Part shown: piece after piece, positions 1-11,700 of the stretch
Layout: each line of letters begins with the position of its first letter
Position numbering within the stretch: the stretch's first letter is position 1
Origin: Dicaeum eximium
Lineage: Eukaryota; Chordata; Aves; Passeriformes; Dicaeidae
NCBI GenBank assembly: GCA_013396995.1
Contig: VWZP01008554.1
Coordinates: 124,001-188,000 of the forward strand
DNA: 64,000 nucleotides
Direction: 5' to 3'
Made by a program: the position numbers and the translations under genes
Notes under the pieces: model-generated
The model's database searches: none
Told to the model about the DNA's origin: nothing
The model's input: only the letters and a program-made list of their open reading frames with translations

Positions 1-109
1 CTCCCAGTGGGGCTGGGGAGGGCAAGGAGCTGCCCCAGGGAGCAGGGACAATGCCCCAGCCCGGTGTGTCTCCACTTGCCCTGTAACAAAGTGCTCTCTC
101 TCCTCCCAG

Positions 110-730
110 ACCAAGAAATACGCTGATGTGATCATTCCCAGAGGAGCAGATAATGAAGGTAAGCACCCAGGCCCTGCTGCTCTGCCCTGGCACCCAGCTT
201 TGGGCTATTGCTGTTGCAGTGGAGTTAGGTTGGAGGTAGCAGGACCTGCCCCAGAGGGGACTGGGACACCTGAGAGAGTACTGCTACCACAGGTGGGCCA
301 AGATGGGTCTGTTCCCTTTGCTCCTGCTTGGAGCATTATTGACTGGGAGTTTGCATTCCTCCACTGCCTCCAGGCCAGCTCTTGGTTCATCCCACACAAA
401 AGGCAATGTGCAGCTGGGTCAGCCAGGTTGGGATCAGCCTGACCATCCTGGCTTGGGGGGCAGAGGGATCAGGTCCCGGAGCGGGGATAGGAGGGGACAG
501 CGGTGGGAGGGACAGCAGGGCCACAGCCCTGCCTTGGCTCTGCTTGACTTGCAGCCATCCTAACGCCATCTCTCCCCCTTTTGCTCGCAGTGGCCATAAA
601 CCTGATAGTGCAGCACATCCAGGACATTCTTAACGGAGGACTCAGCAAACGCCAGAGCAATGGGTACCTGAATGGCTACACTCCCCCGCGCCAGCGGCAG
701 CCCTCAGAGTCCAGCAGCCGGCCCCACTGA
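110..730 (+). CDS. UCK2: UCK2 (uridine-cytidine kinase 2), last two exons, 5' part outside window
   Basis: Two coding exons, 110-158 and 591-730, join in phase (intron phase 1, acceptor CCCAG before 110, donor GTAAGC, acceptor CTCGCAG) and give the last 62 residues, ending at TGA 728-730. The sequence begins TKKYADVIIPRGADN and ends ESSSRPH, the C-terminus I know from UCK2. The linker NGYLNGYTP is the UCK2 form; UCK1 has a different tail, and UCKL1 ends quite differently. UCK2 phosphorylates uridine and cytidine with ATP in the cytosol, the first salvage step to UMP and CMP. The visible part is the end of the kinase fold (AINLIVQHIQDIL helix) plus the variable tail. The P-loop and substrate site lie upstream of base 1. 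Human UCK2 has 261 residues, so about three quarters is missing only because the window starts inside the gene. Confidence 0.93.
159..590 (+). other. UCK2 last intron
   Basis: A 432-bp phase-1 intron between the two UCK2 exons, donor GTAAGC and acceptor TTGCTCGCAG. I see no repeat or RNA gene in it. Bases 1-109 are the end of the preceding intron, with a pyrimidine-rich tract before the CCCAG acceptor. Confidence 0.85.
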
Positions 731-1010
731 CCCGGGCAGGGCGCCGGGCCGCCACGGCCCCTCTGTACATACTGTCCACTCGTTCCCCCTTATCTATTTA
801 AGAAACCAGACGGAGACGAATGCCTTTAATTTTGTATGTTGGAGTTGCCGAATGAGAAGCAGCCGGTTGCTCGGGAGCCCGGACCACCCTCAGCTCCCGG
901 CCTTGCTCAGTAACTCCTCCAGCACGGAACCGGCTATAAATCTCTATAAATATAGAATTGCTCTATTTTTGTGTAAATGCAGAATAACGTAAAATTACTT
1001 GCCGTAAGGT
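731..1010 (+). other. UCK2 3' untranslated region (end uncertain)
   Basis: Sequence after the UCK2 stop starts GC-rich and turns AT-rich near 930-1000. There is no canonical AATAAA here, only the weak variant TATAAA at 935-940 and 945-950. Canonical AATAAA hexamers first appear at 2572-2577 and 2583-2588, so a longer UTR reaching about 2.6 kb is possible. Confidence 0.5.
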
Positions 1011-3600
1011 ATTTGCCAGGCTCGGTGTTGCTGGGAGGGACTGGGAAAGGGGGGTCCTAGGAGGTGTTGGTGTCAGGATCTTCACCTCAAAGGCGGTAAG
1101 GAAGGAAGAACTGTGGTGGCCATCTTGGGGAAGGGCAGTGGCAGCTTGAGTGTGGCCTGAGTGTTACACCTGGGTTGGGTTTGTCTCTACCTAATGTTGC
1201 TGTTCAGTTCCAAGCAGCCTGGTTTTGGCTGGTGCTGCACAATGCTTCTGGCATTTGGGAGAATGATGTGGAGTATCTCCCCCTGACTCTCTGCAGCTCC
1301 AAGTCTCAGCCTTTCAACAGCATCCCATTCTGTGCCTGACACCCCTTCCCACCACAGGTGTGGGGCTGCTGCCACACCCTCCAGTGAGGACCTGGAAGGT
1401 GGTGCTGGGTATGAGGCCATACAAACATGGCATTTTTAGCAGTCTCAGTGCCTGGCCTGTGTGGGGGCAGCATGTGGATACCTTCAGCCCCTCTGGAGCT
1501 TGGTGGCTGTGTCTGGTGGCACTGTTAGTTGACCCTGGGCTGACCAGCCTGGAGGTTGGCTTGCAGGTCAGAGATGTGTCTCATTCCCCACTGGGATCAG
1601 TTTTGCCCTTGTATGGGGGATTCTGGGGTTTATGAGGTATGGTTAAGGGACAACCAGCCTCTTCTAAAAGAAAGGAGCAATGGCTGATCAAAGGCAGCTG
1701 CTGAGCTGTCTTTCTGAAAGGTCCCTGGGCTGCTTTGCATCCCCATGTGGGACATCCACAGGTCCCATCTGGTCAGTGTGAAACTGGGTGCCCAGCAGTC
1801 CTCTGCTCTGTTTTCAGAGCATGCTCTTGCCTGTCCTGTGTCCCTTTCACTGTCCTGGGGGAGGACACTGTCCCTGCAGTCTGTTGTCCCAAGGGCTGCC
1901 CAGGCAGTGCCCTCCCTTGCCCAGGGTGAGAGTTAGTCTCACCTGACCTGGTGGTGCTACAACAGCCATGTCCAGAGGGGCCTGGTGGGGTTGTACTGCA
2001 GATTTAGGGATGCCTGGAGAGGGCCCCTGAAAGGTGGGGCAGTGTGGCTGGGGCATGGGCTTGGTGGGAGCCACTGGAGGGGGTTTGGTGAGATGGTGCC
2101 AAAGATCCTTTGGCCAGTGCTGCTAAGACTGACTTGCTCTACCAAACCCAAAACTTCGCAGGCATCGCACAAAGCTTGGAGCAGAGACCCTTAGCCTTGC
2201 TCCCTTGTGGCTTTTTCAGTCTTGCCAGAGCATTGGTTTTGCTCTGTGGTTAAGAGTTTAATGGACCATGCTCCATTGCTCTCCAGCTTGATGTGAGCTG
2301 GGACAAGCTTTGGTCCTGGAGAGAATAAGAAAGGAAACACCTTCCCCCAGTGACTGCTGCTGGGGCAGACTCATTCCTTCTTGCTCAGTGATGAGGCAGC
2401 CTTTTATCCCTCTCCCTGTCTGCCAACACTCCTCCAGGCACATCAGCTTTGCCATGAGCAAGGGCTGGCACTGCCTGTGTAGGTAAGAGGGACAAAGCTC
2501 TGCCAGTCTGGTGAGGCTCCTCAGGGCTCATGCAGAAGACAAGATAAAACACTGGCCTCCTCTTCCTGGTGAATAAAGACAGAATAAATGGATGCTGGTG
2601 GTGTCTCCTGTTTGCATGGTGCTGATTGCAGTCCCAGGACAGAAGCAGACTTGGCCAACCTTGTCTTAGTTCTGCAAGTCCAAGCCAGACCTGGAGCAAA
2701 GCTGCTGGCACAGGCCAGTCCTTTGGTGAAGGAGGCAGCAGCTCTGGCTTTTGGCTGCCCCCACCCCCCGCACTGTAAGGCCCAAAGAACTCGCCTGACA
2801 AGGTTTTAAAAGGGCTGATGGTTGTTGATGTGCTCTGTGTTAGATGCACAGGAGAAATACTAACAAGGTACTCTCGAGAGCTTAAAACAACCAAAAAGAC
2901 CTTGCTGGCAAATTTAGAAAATCAAACAACTTTGGCAAGATGTTTAGAGCAGCACACACTCAACATGAAACCCTTCTCTTGAAGCATTAAACTGGCCCAT
3001 TCAACTTTGCAAACTTTAAGCCCATTCCATTTTAAATTATTTATGAATTCCAAGAAGAGGGAATTAAAGAAGAAAGCGAGAAAAGACAGAGAAAATTACA
3101 CATATAGCTACCCCCTCCTGGGTTCCAGAGGTGTTTCATTTGATGAAAACTCCAGGAGGAGATAGGGTCAAGACCTGTGCTCACCTCGAGTTCAGCTTTA
3201 AGCTACTCCTTAGCCTTCCTGGGCCCTTGCCCCAGGGCGTTTTCCAGTCATTTGCCACTTGGGAGCTTGGGTAGGGCTCCAGGGGCAGGTGTGGAGCATT
3301 GCCTCTGGCGTGGCAGGGATTGGCAGCCACTGCAGGGCTGGGATACAGACTCTAGGGATGGCGCAAGTGCAGAGCAGGGCATTGCTTCACCAGGGAAAGG
3401 CCTGACCTGCCCCTTCCCCCAAAACACGTGCACCCCAAAATGTCTCAAGACAAGAGAGCAAGTCCTGGTGCACATGTGGCTTGGGGTGCTGTTGTGAAAC
3501 CCCTCTGCCCTCAGAACAGCAGAGGTGGACAAGTTCAGCCCTTCCCAGTTAAGTATCTTGAATAAATGGCAGTCATCAAAAGCCCTCACAGGCAGGGTGG
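1011..3600. other. intergenic or distal UCK2 3'UTR, no gene seen
   Basis: About 2.6 kb of moderately GC-rich sequence with only short chance reading frames. Paired AATAAA hexamers at 2572 and 2583 could end a long UCK2 transcript. No recognisable repeat or coding similarity. Confidence 0.5.
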
Positions 3601-4680
3601 CATTAGTACCAGCAGGGTGTCAGGCAAGGAGGGACTGATTTTAGCAAAGGGATAAATCAGTTTGTGGCAAAACACTTGATGCCAGCGTGGATGCAAAAAG
3701 GGGAAGTCAGGCTTAAACCACCTGATAAGCCTCTGAAGAAATGACTGCCTTGGTGGGTGAGGGAAGAGCAGGGCATGTTGTCTGCCTTGGCTTGAGTCAG
3801 GCATTTGATAGGATCTCCTGTAACCTCCTGTAGTGTTGATGTACAGGCTGGATAAACCCAGAGGCAGATGGAAAACTGGCTGAAGGACTGGTGCCAGGCT
3901 CTGCTGATCAGTGGTGTGAGGTCTGGTGGAAGACCAGTAACTCGTGTGACTGGGCCCAGCCCATCTGACATCTTCACTGAAGATCTGCATGACAGAGAAA
4001 TGGGCTGAAGAAATGACAGAAATGTTTTGATGTTCAGCAAAGGGAATTGCAAAGTCCTGCACTTGGGGAAGAATGATCCCATGTGCCATTACGTACTGGG
4101 ACATCTGGAATGCACTAAGAAGGCTGTGAGGGTCCTGGTTGTCCACGAGCCAGACAGCAGAGGGTTAATGGTATCCTGGGCTGCTTCAGGGGAGTGTTGG
4201 GTTAGGGTGATCCTTTCCCTCTGCTCAGATAAAGCCACACCTGAATGCTGTGTCCAGTTCTGGGCTCCCCAGTACAGGAGCTACTGGTGGGAGTCCATTG
4301 AAGGGCCATGAAGATGATGAAGGGTTTGGAAGATCTCTCCTGTGGGGAAAGATTAGGACATGTGGGATTGTTCAGGCTGAAGGAGGCTGAGGGGCAATCC
4401 TATTAATGTATATAAATAGCAGGGGGGAGGGTGAACAGACAGAGCCAGTGGTTGGGCATGGACACCACCTGAAAAAGAAGAGGTTCCCTCTGAACGCCAG
4501 GAAACATCTGCTGGGAGAGTAATGGAGCACTGGCACAGCTTGTTCAGAGGGGTTGTGGACTCTCTTTCTTGGAGATACCAAAACTGCAGAAGTTCATGGG
4601 CAACTGGTTTGAGACAACCCCACCTGAGCATGGGCTTGGACAGACTGAGCTGCCAGGAGCCTTCCCACCTCAGCCAGTCT
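3600..4680 (+). mobile_element. CR1 LINE fragment, degenerate 3' part of ORF2 and 3' end
   Basis: Sense-strand CR1. A decayed reverse-transcriptase C-terminal segment is recognisable around 3750-4300, including the CR1 hallmark CCVQFWAPQY near 4250-4280. The CR1 3' segment follows (GTTCCCTCTGAACGCCAGGA near 4485, GAGCACTGGCACAG near 4525). Many frameshifts and stops: an old, dead copy. The 5' boundary is approximate. Confidence 0.75.
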
Positions 4681-5909
4681 GTGCATTTGAAATATTTCTC
4701 AGCTGGGAGAGGAATGCCAGCTTCATCCCTTCTCCTGAGTTTGGCTCTAAGCCGTGTCCCTCCTCAAGGGGACTTCCAAACTCCTTCTGCCGCTTTCCTC
4801 TGGTAGTGCTGGTGCTGGAGTTCTTGCAGGTAAAGGTGGTGCAAAAGCCTGGTGGCCCCAAGCATCAGCATGGTTTTGGTCCTGAGCATCACCACGGTTT
4901 TGGCCCTCATCTTGTTCAGCTGGGAACATGGGAAGGTGCACTTCACCTGGCAGTCTGTCCTCATGGAATGTGAAGCTGGCTGTCCCCATCCCTGGAAATG
5001 ACAGGGCCAGGCCTTACCTGCACCCACAAACCCGTCCTTTCCTGTGTGACTGGTTTAGATTGCTTGCCCATCTCTGGTTTTTCTGCACATTTCCTCAGAT
5101 GCTGGGGGCAATATGAGCCAGGCCCAACATGCCCACAGTTCTCCAAGCCCTGCAGAGCAGCCAGGACATGTCCACCTGGGCAAGGTGCTCCCAAAGCTGG
5201 CCCAGAGGGTAGGCCAGGTCAGAAGCCACGCTCTCCATGACAAAGGGTGGGGTTTTTTGTGCCCCAGGAATGATGGGCTCCTCCTGGAATGTGGCACCTG
5301 TGGGGTGCCTGCTCTCTCCCACCCCAACTCTCCTGTGTCTCCCAGAGCACACACACATCGTGGAAGCTCACAGGGGTGTCAGCAGCCTGGCTGACACCCC
5401 TGCCTTCCATGCTGCCTCTTCCCTGGATGCCCTCCATACCAAAAGGACGTGCCACAGGAACAATGATTCCGAAAGGTGGCTGCTCCTAGCAGGAATTGTG
5501 CTGAGTTTCACAGGCATGTCTGATGCACGGGCATGCTCTGACTGTCATTTTTAGGGAGACATCCCTGGCCTTTGGGATGCCTGTGGGCCCTGGAACACCT
5601 TTGGGACAGGCAAGAGGGCATAGGCTGTGGAGCAGCCCCTACCACAGGAGCCTTTGGTGGGCTGAGACACCTTGTGGCTGGTTGTCATCCTGGAGGGAAT
5701 TCACTGCATTCGGTCTGGATGAAAACACTCCCGTTGGCATTGTTATCCAGCCACTTCCAAACATCTGCTCCTCTTCCAGGTGTGATCCCACCAGTCTTAG
5801 AGGTTCTAAGGACTAAGGAACCCAGTGGGCCATGGGCAGCCACTGGGCACTGTCACCTTACAGGGACACATGGGCAAAATGATCACCCATGTTAAGGGGA
5901 AAACCAGAA
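4681..5909. other. intergenic stretch, nothing recognised
   Basis: About 1.2 kb between CR1 fragments. Short open frames occur on both strands but none resembles a known protein or carries splice-site context. Confidence 0.4.
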
Positions 5910-6300
5910 GTTCACAGAATTGTAGAATATCCTGAGTAGGAATGGATCCACAAGGATCATCAAAATCCAACTCCTGGCCTTGCACAGAATAACAGATTGG
6001 GTCAGGTGGGAAGGGAGCACAGAGGGTCATCTGGTCCCACCTCCCTGCTCAAGCAGGGCCATTTCAGAACATGGCATTGCTTTGTATCCAGGCAGGTCTG
6101 GGATGTTTGCCCAGGGAGACTCCACAACGTCTCTGGGCAATATGTTCAGTGCTCGATCACTGCACAATAAAGAAGTTCTTCTATTCAGGTGGAACCTCTT
6201 GTGTATCTCATCCCAGTGGCTGGCAGGACTAAGAGCACCTTGGCATCTCCCTTTAGATATTTATACACATTAAGGAGGTCTCCTCATGCACAAGGCAGCG
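5910..6300 (-). mobile_element. CR1 LINE 3'-end fragment, antisense
   Basis: Reads as the reverse complement of a CR1 3' end. It starts TTCACAGAATTGTAGAATAT (the complement of the terminal tail) and continues through the complement of the typical CR1 line about an animal 'GGGGAGACCTCCTTAATGT' (complement of 6269-6287). It faces the sense CR1 that starts about 75 bp later. Confidence 0.7.
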
Positions 6301-6375
6301 CCAGGATCACACCATGTGCCAAGTTCAGGCACATTGAGAAATCCACTGAGCACGGGATGTGCCATTAATCTGGAA

Positions 6376-6903
6376 TTATGGAGGGATAGGGGGACTAGGG
6401 AAGTGATTGTCCCTTTGTACTCAGCATTGGTGAGGCTGCACCTGGAGCGCTGCGTTCAGTTCTGGGCCCCTCACTTGAAAAAGGATATTGAGGTGCTGGA
6501 GTGTGTCCAGCCAAAGGCAAGAAAGCTCGTGAAGGGTCTGGAAAACACGTGAGGAGCGGCTGCGGGAGCTGGGGGTGTTCAGGCTGGAGAAGGGCAGGCT
6601 CAGGGAGCTCCCCGCTGTCTGCAGCCACCTGACAGGAGGGCACAGCCAGCTGGGCTCGGGCTCTTCTGCCGGGCCCCGCTGAGACACGGGAGCTCAGATT
6701 AGAGATTAGGGAAAAAAATCACCGTCAGGGTGGTCAGGCATTGGAGCAGGCTGCCAGGGAGGTGCTGGAGCCACCATCCCCGGCCGTGTTCAGGAGGCTC
6801 TGGAGCTGGCGCTGGTTTAGCGCTTCCAGCGGCAGCGCTGGGTGCACGACTGGGCTCGGTATCATCTTACAGCTCTCTTCCAGCCCTGACGATTCCGATC
6901 CTA
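6376..6903 (+). mobile_element. CR1 LINE 3' fragment with readable ORF2 end
   Basis: The frame through 6391-6552 reads REVIVPLYSALVRLHLERC followed by VQFWAP, the conserved C-terminal end of the CR1 reverse-transcriptase ORF. The CR1 3'UTR follows (GGTCAGGCATTGGAGCAGGC near 6732), ending near CTGACGATTCCGATCCTAGG. It ends about 100 bp before the assembly gap. Confidence 0.85.
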
Positions 6904-7004
6904 GGACAGCACCCCCGGGGCCCTGTGCATGCGGCGGCCCTGCCCCTGGCTGGGGGCTCCACACGGGCCGGGATCCGGCCGTGCCGTGCCGTGCCGGGCC
7001 GTGC

Positions 7005-7022
7005 NNNNNNNNNNNNNNNNNN
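7005..7022. other. assembly gap (18 N)
   Basis: Run of 18 undetermined bases, preceded by a GCCGTGCCGTGCC-type GC-rich short repeat. The true length is unknown. Any frame read through it is meaningless. Confidence 0.99.
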
Positions 7023-7194
7023 TCGGGGTGGCCCTTGGGCCGGGCCCGGCGGAGGGGAGCGCTGCCCGTCCCGCAGGAGCTGCCGCCGGCAGAGCCGAGT
7101 TGCGCCGCGGGCTGCAGGGCCACGCTGTGCTGGCAGAGCCGTCCCTGAGCCTGTTGCTGCCCCGCGGAGCTCCGCGGTTTGGATGGCTTTATTT

Positions 7195-7217
7195 TGTGTG
7201 TATGTGTGTGTGTGTGT
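7195..7217. repeat. (GT)n microsatellite
   Basis: TTGTGTGTATGTGTGTGTGT-type dinucleotide run, 23 bp with one interruption, within the CpG-rich KLHL20 5' region. Confidence 0.85.
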
Positions 7218-7480
7218 TTTCCCCTCCTCCTCGGCTTTGAACCTGGGTTTAAGGGGATTAAATCTGATGCAATCGGGGGGCTAAGAATAGCCTGGTCCCC
7301 GTTCCGTGGCGTGTGCGAAGTGCTCCGAGGGGCCGCTCCGTGGTGCCGGCTCACGGGACAGCCCCGGCGGGACGCGGCGCAGCCCGGAGCCCGCAGCCCC
7401 GAGCTCGGGTCGGTATGCGCTGCCCGCACCGGCAGGAATCGCCTTTCTTCATTTGCAGCGAGCTGCGAACCTGAGTAATT

Positions 7481-8706
7481 TGCAAGTGTGGCAGACGGCA
7501 AGTCTGAGCTTATTCTTCATTAGCTAGCTCCGCTTGTGTGTCTGGGATAATGCTCCTAGAGAGTGCTGCGTGTAAAATAAGGTTCTTCTTCACGTAGCCA
7601 AACAGAGCTGTAACAGTTCGGGAGTTTAATTTAAATAGTGCCAAAAATAATTTGCTTATTGGTGGATGCAGGGTTCCAATCTGACAGTCTCAGTCTTCCA
7701 AAAATGATCTTGCTCTTCCTAAATTTATTTTTTTTTTCTCTCCTGTGAATGCTCCTTGTGTTTATTTTAAGGTTTAATTCATTCTCATTCTGTCATTGCT
7801 TTTCCCATAGTTCAGTAGTTTCCCGTTTCTGGAGGGGTAGAAGCCTATGACTATCAGTGTAGAAGCAGAACACCTTTCTGTTCTTTTAATAGATTTTTTT
7901 TTTACATAAAGTTAGGCTTATTGCTTTGAATAATAATTGAATTAAATGTATTCCTAAGTGAATAGCTTCCAAAAATGAAATTGGGGCAAGCGATGCCCTT
8001 GTAAAAAGGGTTAATTTACATTAGAATTAGAAGTTAGTGGTTGAATATGAAAGGCCTGTGCAGTTTGCAACTGTTATTACTCTCAGAAAATGAATATTTG
8101 GAGTGTAAGTGTAGTGAGCATCAGACAGCATCATTCATCTTTGCAGATGTAGTAGCATTGTTAGCATCCCTCTTACCTCTGGGGCACAGTTATCTTCAAT
8201 TTCCAGACACAAGTTTTATCTTCTATCAAATTCTGGCTCTGCTGTGTAGCTGGTGAGCAGTGCTGTGCTGTTTATTAGGTGCCAGCCTGCCTTAAATCTC
8301 TGCTAAATGTGTGAGGGAGAGATACCTCCTGCTCCGAGCAAGGAGTGACACTGAGCTCCCTGTCACTTGAGACATTTTTCCCTTTGCTAGAAGAGTTTTA
8401 AGGATTCAGGGGGGCAGGCAGTTTGCTGGCTTTGTAATGTGTGTGTTCTGTTTGGTAAGGAATCTTTGCTCAGCCGTGGTGACAATATTTTTATTTAATG
8501 TTGGTGATGTTTTCTGCTTTATTCTCTGCAGTCCAGGTGTTGTTAATCTGGGCTGGGAATTTATAACTGGATAAGAGCTTAAAGGCACATTAGTACGTGG
8601 CTATGGGCAGCTCTGTTCTCTTAGAGGGAGACTGAAGAGGTGAAAGAAGGTTCTTTTGATTTGGAAATCACCTTTTTCTTTCTCTTTTTTTTTTCTGTTG
8701 GATCAG
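7481..8706. other. upstream intron of KLHL20 (5'UTR intron), no other feature
   Basis: AT-rich sequence between the CpG-rich region and the exon with the start codon. It ends in a long pyrimidine tract (about 8670-8700) and the acceptor GGATCAG at 8706. Nothing else is recognised. Confidence 0.5.
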
Positions 8707-8744
8707 GTCTTGAAGTGTAGGGTGAAGGTTTCTCTTCACGGTGC

Positions 8745-11700
8745 ATGGACGGAAAGCCAATGCGCAGGTAAGACACAAAAACAATTGTTCTTTTCTTCCC
8801 CAAGTAGGATAAATCATGTGAGTTGGTTTTCTACGTGCCTGGACTGTAAAATGTTGTGTGGTTTTGGATTCTTTTTAAAAAGCCTGGCTATGGGGAATTG
8901 GGAAATAAATAATTCCTCTTTAGTCCTTTCTTAAATGTATTTAGTTTTCAATATTTACAAGACCAGATGTCTTTAAGGGAGAGTATGGAAGACAAGTTAC
9001 TGTAATTCTCCATCCCTTTTTCCTCTTCCCCATTTACTGTCATATTTAAAATTCAGTATTTGATTACTTAGGTATTCAAACTGGAAAATAAACCGCCTGG
9101 GAATAAATTTAAACTTGGTTTCCAAGGGGCATTATTTTTTCCCTAAATGAAATGAGTTTGGTGAGGTCTTGGGTGAAAAGGAGATTTCCTTTTCTAATTA
9201 TAGATGCCAGCTGCCTCAGTTCTAATGAGCTGGAGATGCAGCTGAAGTTTAATTCAGGGGAGTTCTTGCTGTGGCTGTGTCAAAAACATTCTCTCTCATA
9301 TAGAGAAGAAATTGTCACAGTAGTTCAGCACAATGACAGGTTTGCAAACAGGGTTCCCTGCTAGTTCTTGTTGATTTTCCTTGCTTGATGGCAATCCCAC
9401 AGCAAAATTTAACAGCAGATACACTTCTGCACATGATACAGGCTGTGTGAAAGCAAAGTTGCCTGAAGTTCTTCACCTCTAATGAATTGGAGAAAACTCA
9501 TGCAGCTTGCTTGGTCTGTTTGTGCTCTTTGGGATGTTGAAAGGAGGAAGACTTTATTGTGGGTAAATCTGTAAGCACTCATGTAAGAGAAGGCAAGGCT
9601 TTTAACCATGGATGAATATATAGAGCATTTTTAGCCACAGAAACCATTAGCCTGGGTGCTATGTAAGGAGCCAAGAAGTAAGTAGTCACTTAAACCCTTG
9701 AAGAGTGGCACAATGCTGTTTTAATTAAATGAATTTTAATGAATTTAATTTGCTCTGCTGCAGCTCAGCAATGAGTAAACCTGGGACATGACAGAGGCAG
9801 CATCACTGAGCCTGAGTATTGTGCTGCATTTTCACCAAGATAAGAAATGTGGTTTGGTCAATGAGGAGCTGTATGTGACTTTTACAGTGAATTCCTTTTC
9901 CTCCAAGATGGATTCAATAGCAGATGAGCTCTCTTTCATTGTAGCCTTCTTCAGTGGAGATTGTTTAAATATTAACCAACATAAACCCACAGCTTTTTAG
10001 GTTTTGATGTTGTGCTCCATTTATCAAGATGTTTTTGTAGAATGATGTAAAATTGGTGACTAGCTTGGCTTGTGTTGTTGTTTTCTCCCTTTCTCTACTT
10101 CATGAGTTCCTGATGGGGAAATTGAGGTTCTAAACTCGTTTCTGTGCCTGCTGTTTTCTGTGTGTTGCACCGAGGCAGGGAATTCACATGCTGGAGTTCG
10201 TGTGTCTGTTTGTGGGTTTCTGGCCTTGGATTTGCTGTTGTGGAAGTTCTGTCTGCCACTCAGTTTTGGTTTTTGTGGGAGCAGCAGCACAGAGCTGAAG
10301 AAGTGGAGGTTTTTTATTATTGCTGCAGCCTGGCCTGACAAGCACATCTTTGCTGTGAGCTGTGGGCTCCAGTTCTGGAATACACTTGTCTGTTTTAAGG
10401 GCCTCAGTGTGGGTTGTTAAAATTTCTGTTTGTTCTCCTCCTGTTGCCTGTCTTAGCAGAAAATGATAAAAGGTTCGTGATTGGATTTTGGGCACAGATC
10501 TTCCTATGAACTCCAGCTATGCAGATGGCAGAGCACTTTCTTTTATCCTTTTACTCAGGGCTCTGAAGCCAATTTAACACCCCCACATGAGGGTTGTGGT
10601 AGGTCCTGCACAAAGAGCAAAGTGGGGCTTGGCAAGAAGTGGGTTAATAAACACGGTGAGTTGGTATCAAATGTGTACAGCATTCAGAGGGGAGGAGGAA
10701 CAGCTTGAACAGACAAGGAATTCCAGCTATTCCTGTCAAGATTATAGTAGGGAACACGAATTGCTGCTGCAAACAGGATTTACCCTGCATTAGGAATGAA
10801 GAGGTGGCTGGGGCAGGCTGTTCTTGCTCACTCTCAGGGAGAAGCAAGACAATGTGGCTTTGCTGAAGGGAAAAGCAAGGCAGCAGGGACCTCTGAGTGA
10901 AGGGCATGGTCCCACAGCACCCAGACAAGGAGGGCAGAGCAGGTTTGATGGCCAGACAGGAGTCCTGGACTCCTCGGGCAAGTAGGGGTGAGGAAAGAAG
11001 CAGGGAAATCAGCTCAGCAGCTCAGAATGGGTGGGTGCACAGTCAGGTGCAGACATTTCTTTCACATAGCTCTGGCATGAGGGCTTGAGCAGCTCCCAAA
11101 CAAACTGGGGAAGCTCTCCCAGCTCTTCCTCACCCAGCTTTTCCCTGGCAGCCTTTTCCCAGCTTACAGTAGTGCTGTATCAGAGCAGGCTTGAGCAGCC
11201 AGACCTGGCAGCAGGAAGGAGGCTTCAGATCCTGATCATGCACTCAGGAGCTTATCCAACTACCTGGACATAGTTCTTGCCCAAAACAAACTGCAAAAGG
11301 CTCAGGAAGGTTTGGGAAGACTCCAGTAATGACCTCCTCTTTCAGAGTATGGGCATCCTCAGTTTCACCCTGACTGGGATGTTTTCCTCAGTCAGGGTGA
11401 AACTAAATTTTCTGGGCTTGGTCAGTAAAAATCAAACCAAGCAATATAAATAGGGGCAAATACATCAGATCCTTGCTGTTTTCCTTTTGTGTAACATAAA
11501 ATAGTATTTCAGTCAGGTTTATATGCTTGTTTGCATAACTTCGTTGAGAAAGCTTACTGAAACCTTGTTAGCTATGCCAGAAAATTATTCAGTAGTATTT
11601 TTCCTGATAATCAGATTTTAGCAAACTTAATTCCTAGAGTACTGATGCCACAATAAAGCATTTCCATTTACTTGGTTGGCATGTTGTGGTGGTGACTTCT

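Larger units (their letters stand above)
6905..7480 (+). promoter_or_regulatory. CpG-rich region, probable KLHL20 promoter and non-coding first exon
   Basis: Dense CpG content on both sides of the gap, about 1.3-1.8 kb upstream of the exon that carries the KLHL20 ATG. That exon is preceded by a splice acceptor, so at least one upstream non-coding exon must exist, as in human KLHL20. I could not fix a transcription start or the first donor site. A short GT-repeat lies inside at 7195-7217. Confidence 0.5.

Noticed and set aside
110..730. First gene as UCKL1 or UCK1
   Set aside because: UCKL1 has a further phosphoribosyltransferase-like domain and another C-terminus; UCK1 has a different linker before the shared ESSSRPH ending. 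The linker fits UCK2.
3586..4146. 186-codon open frame on the - strand
   Set aside because: Lies antisense over a decayed CR1 body.
6730..7501. Open frames of 184 and 255 codons
   Set aside because: They run through the N gap and CpG-rich sequence; reading frame across the gap is meaningless.
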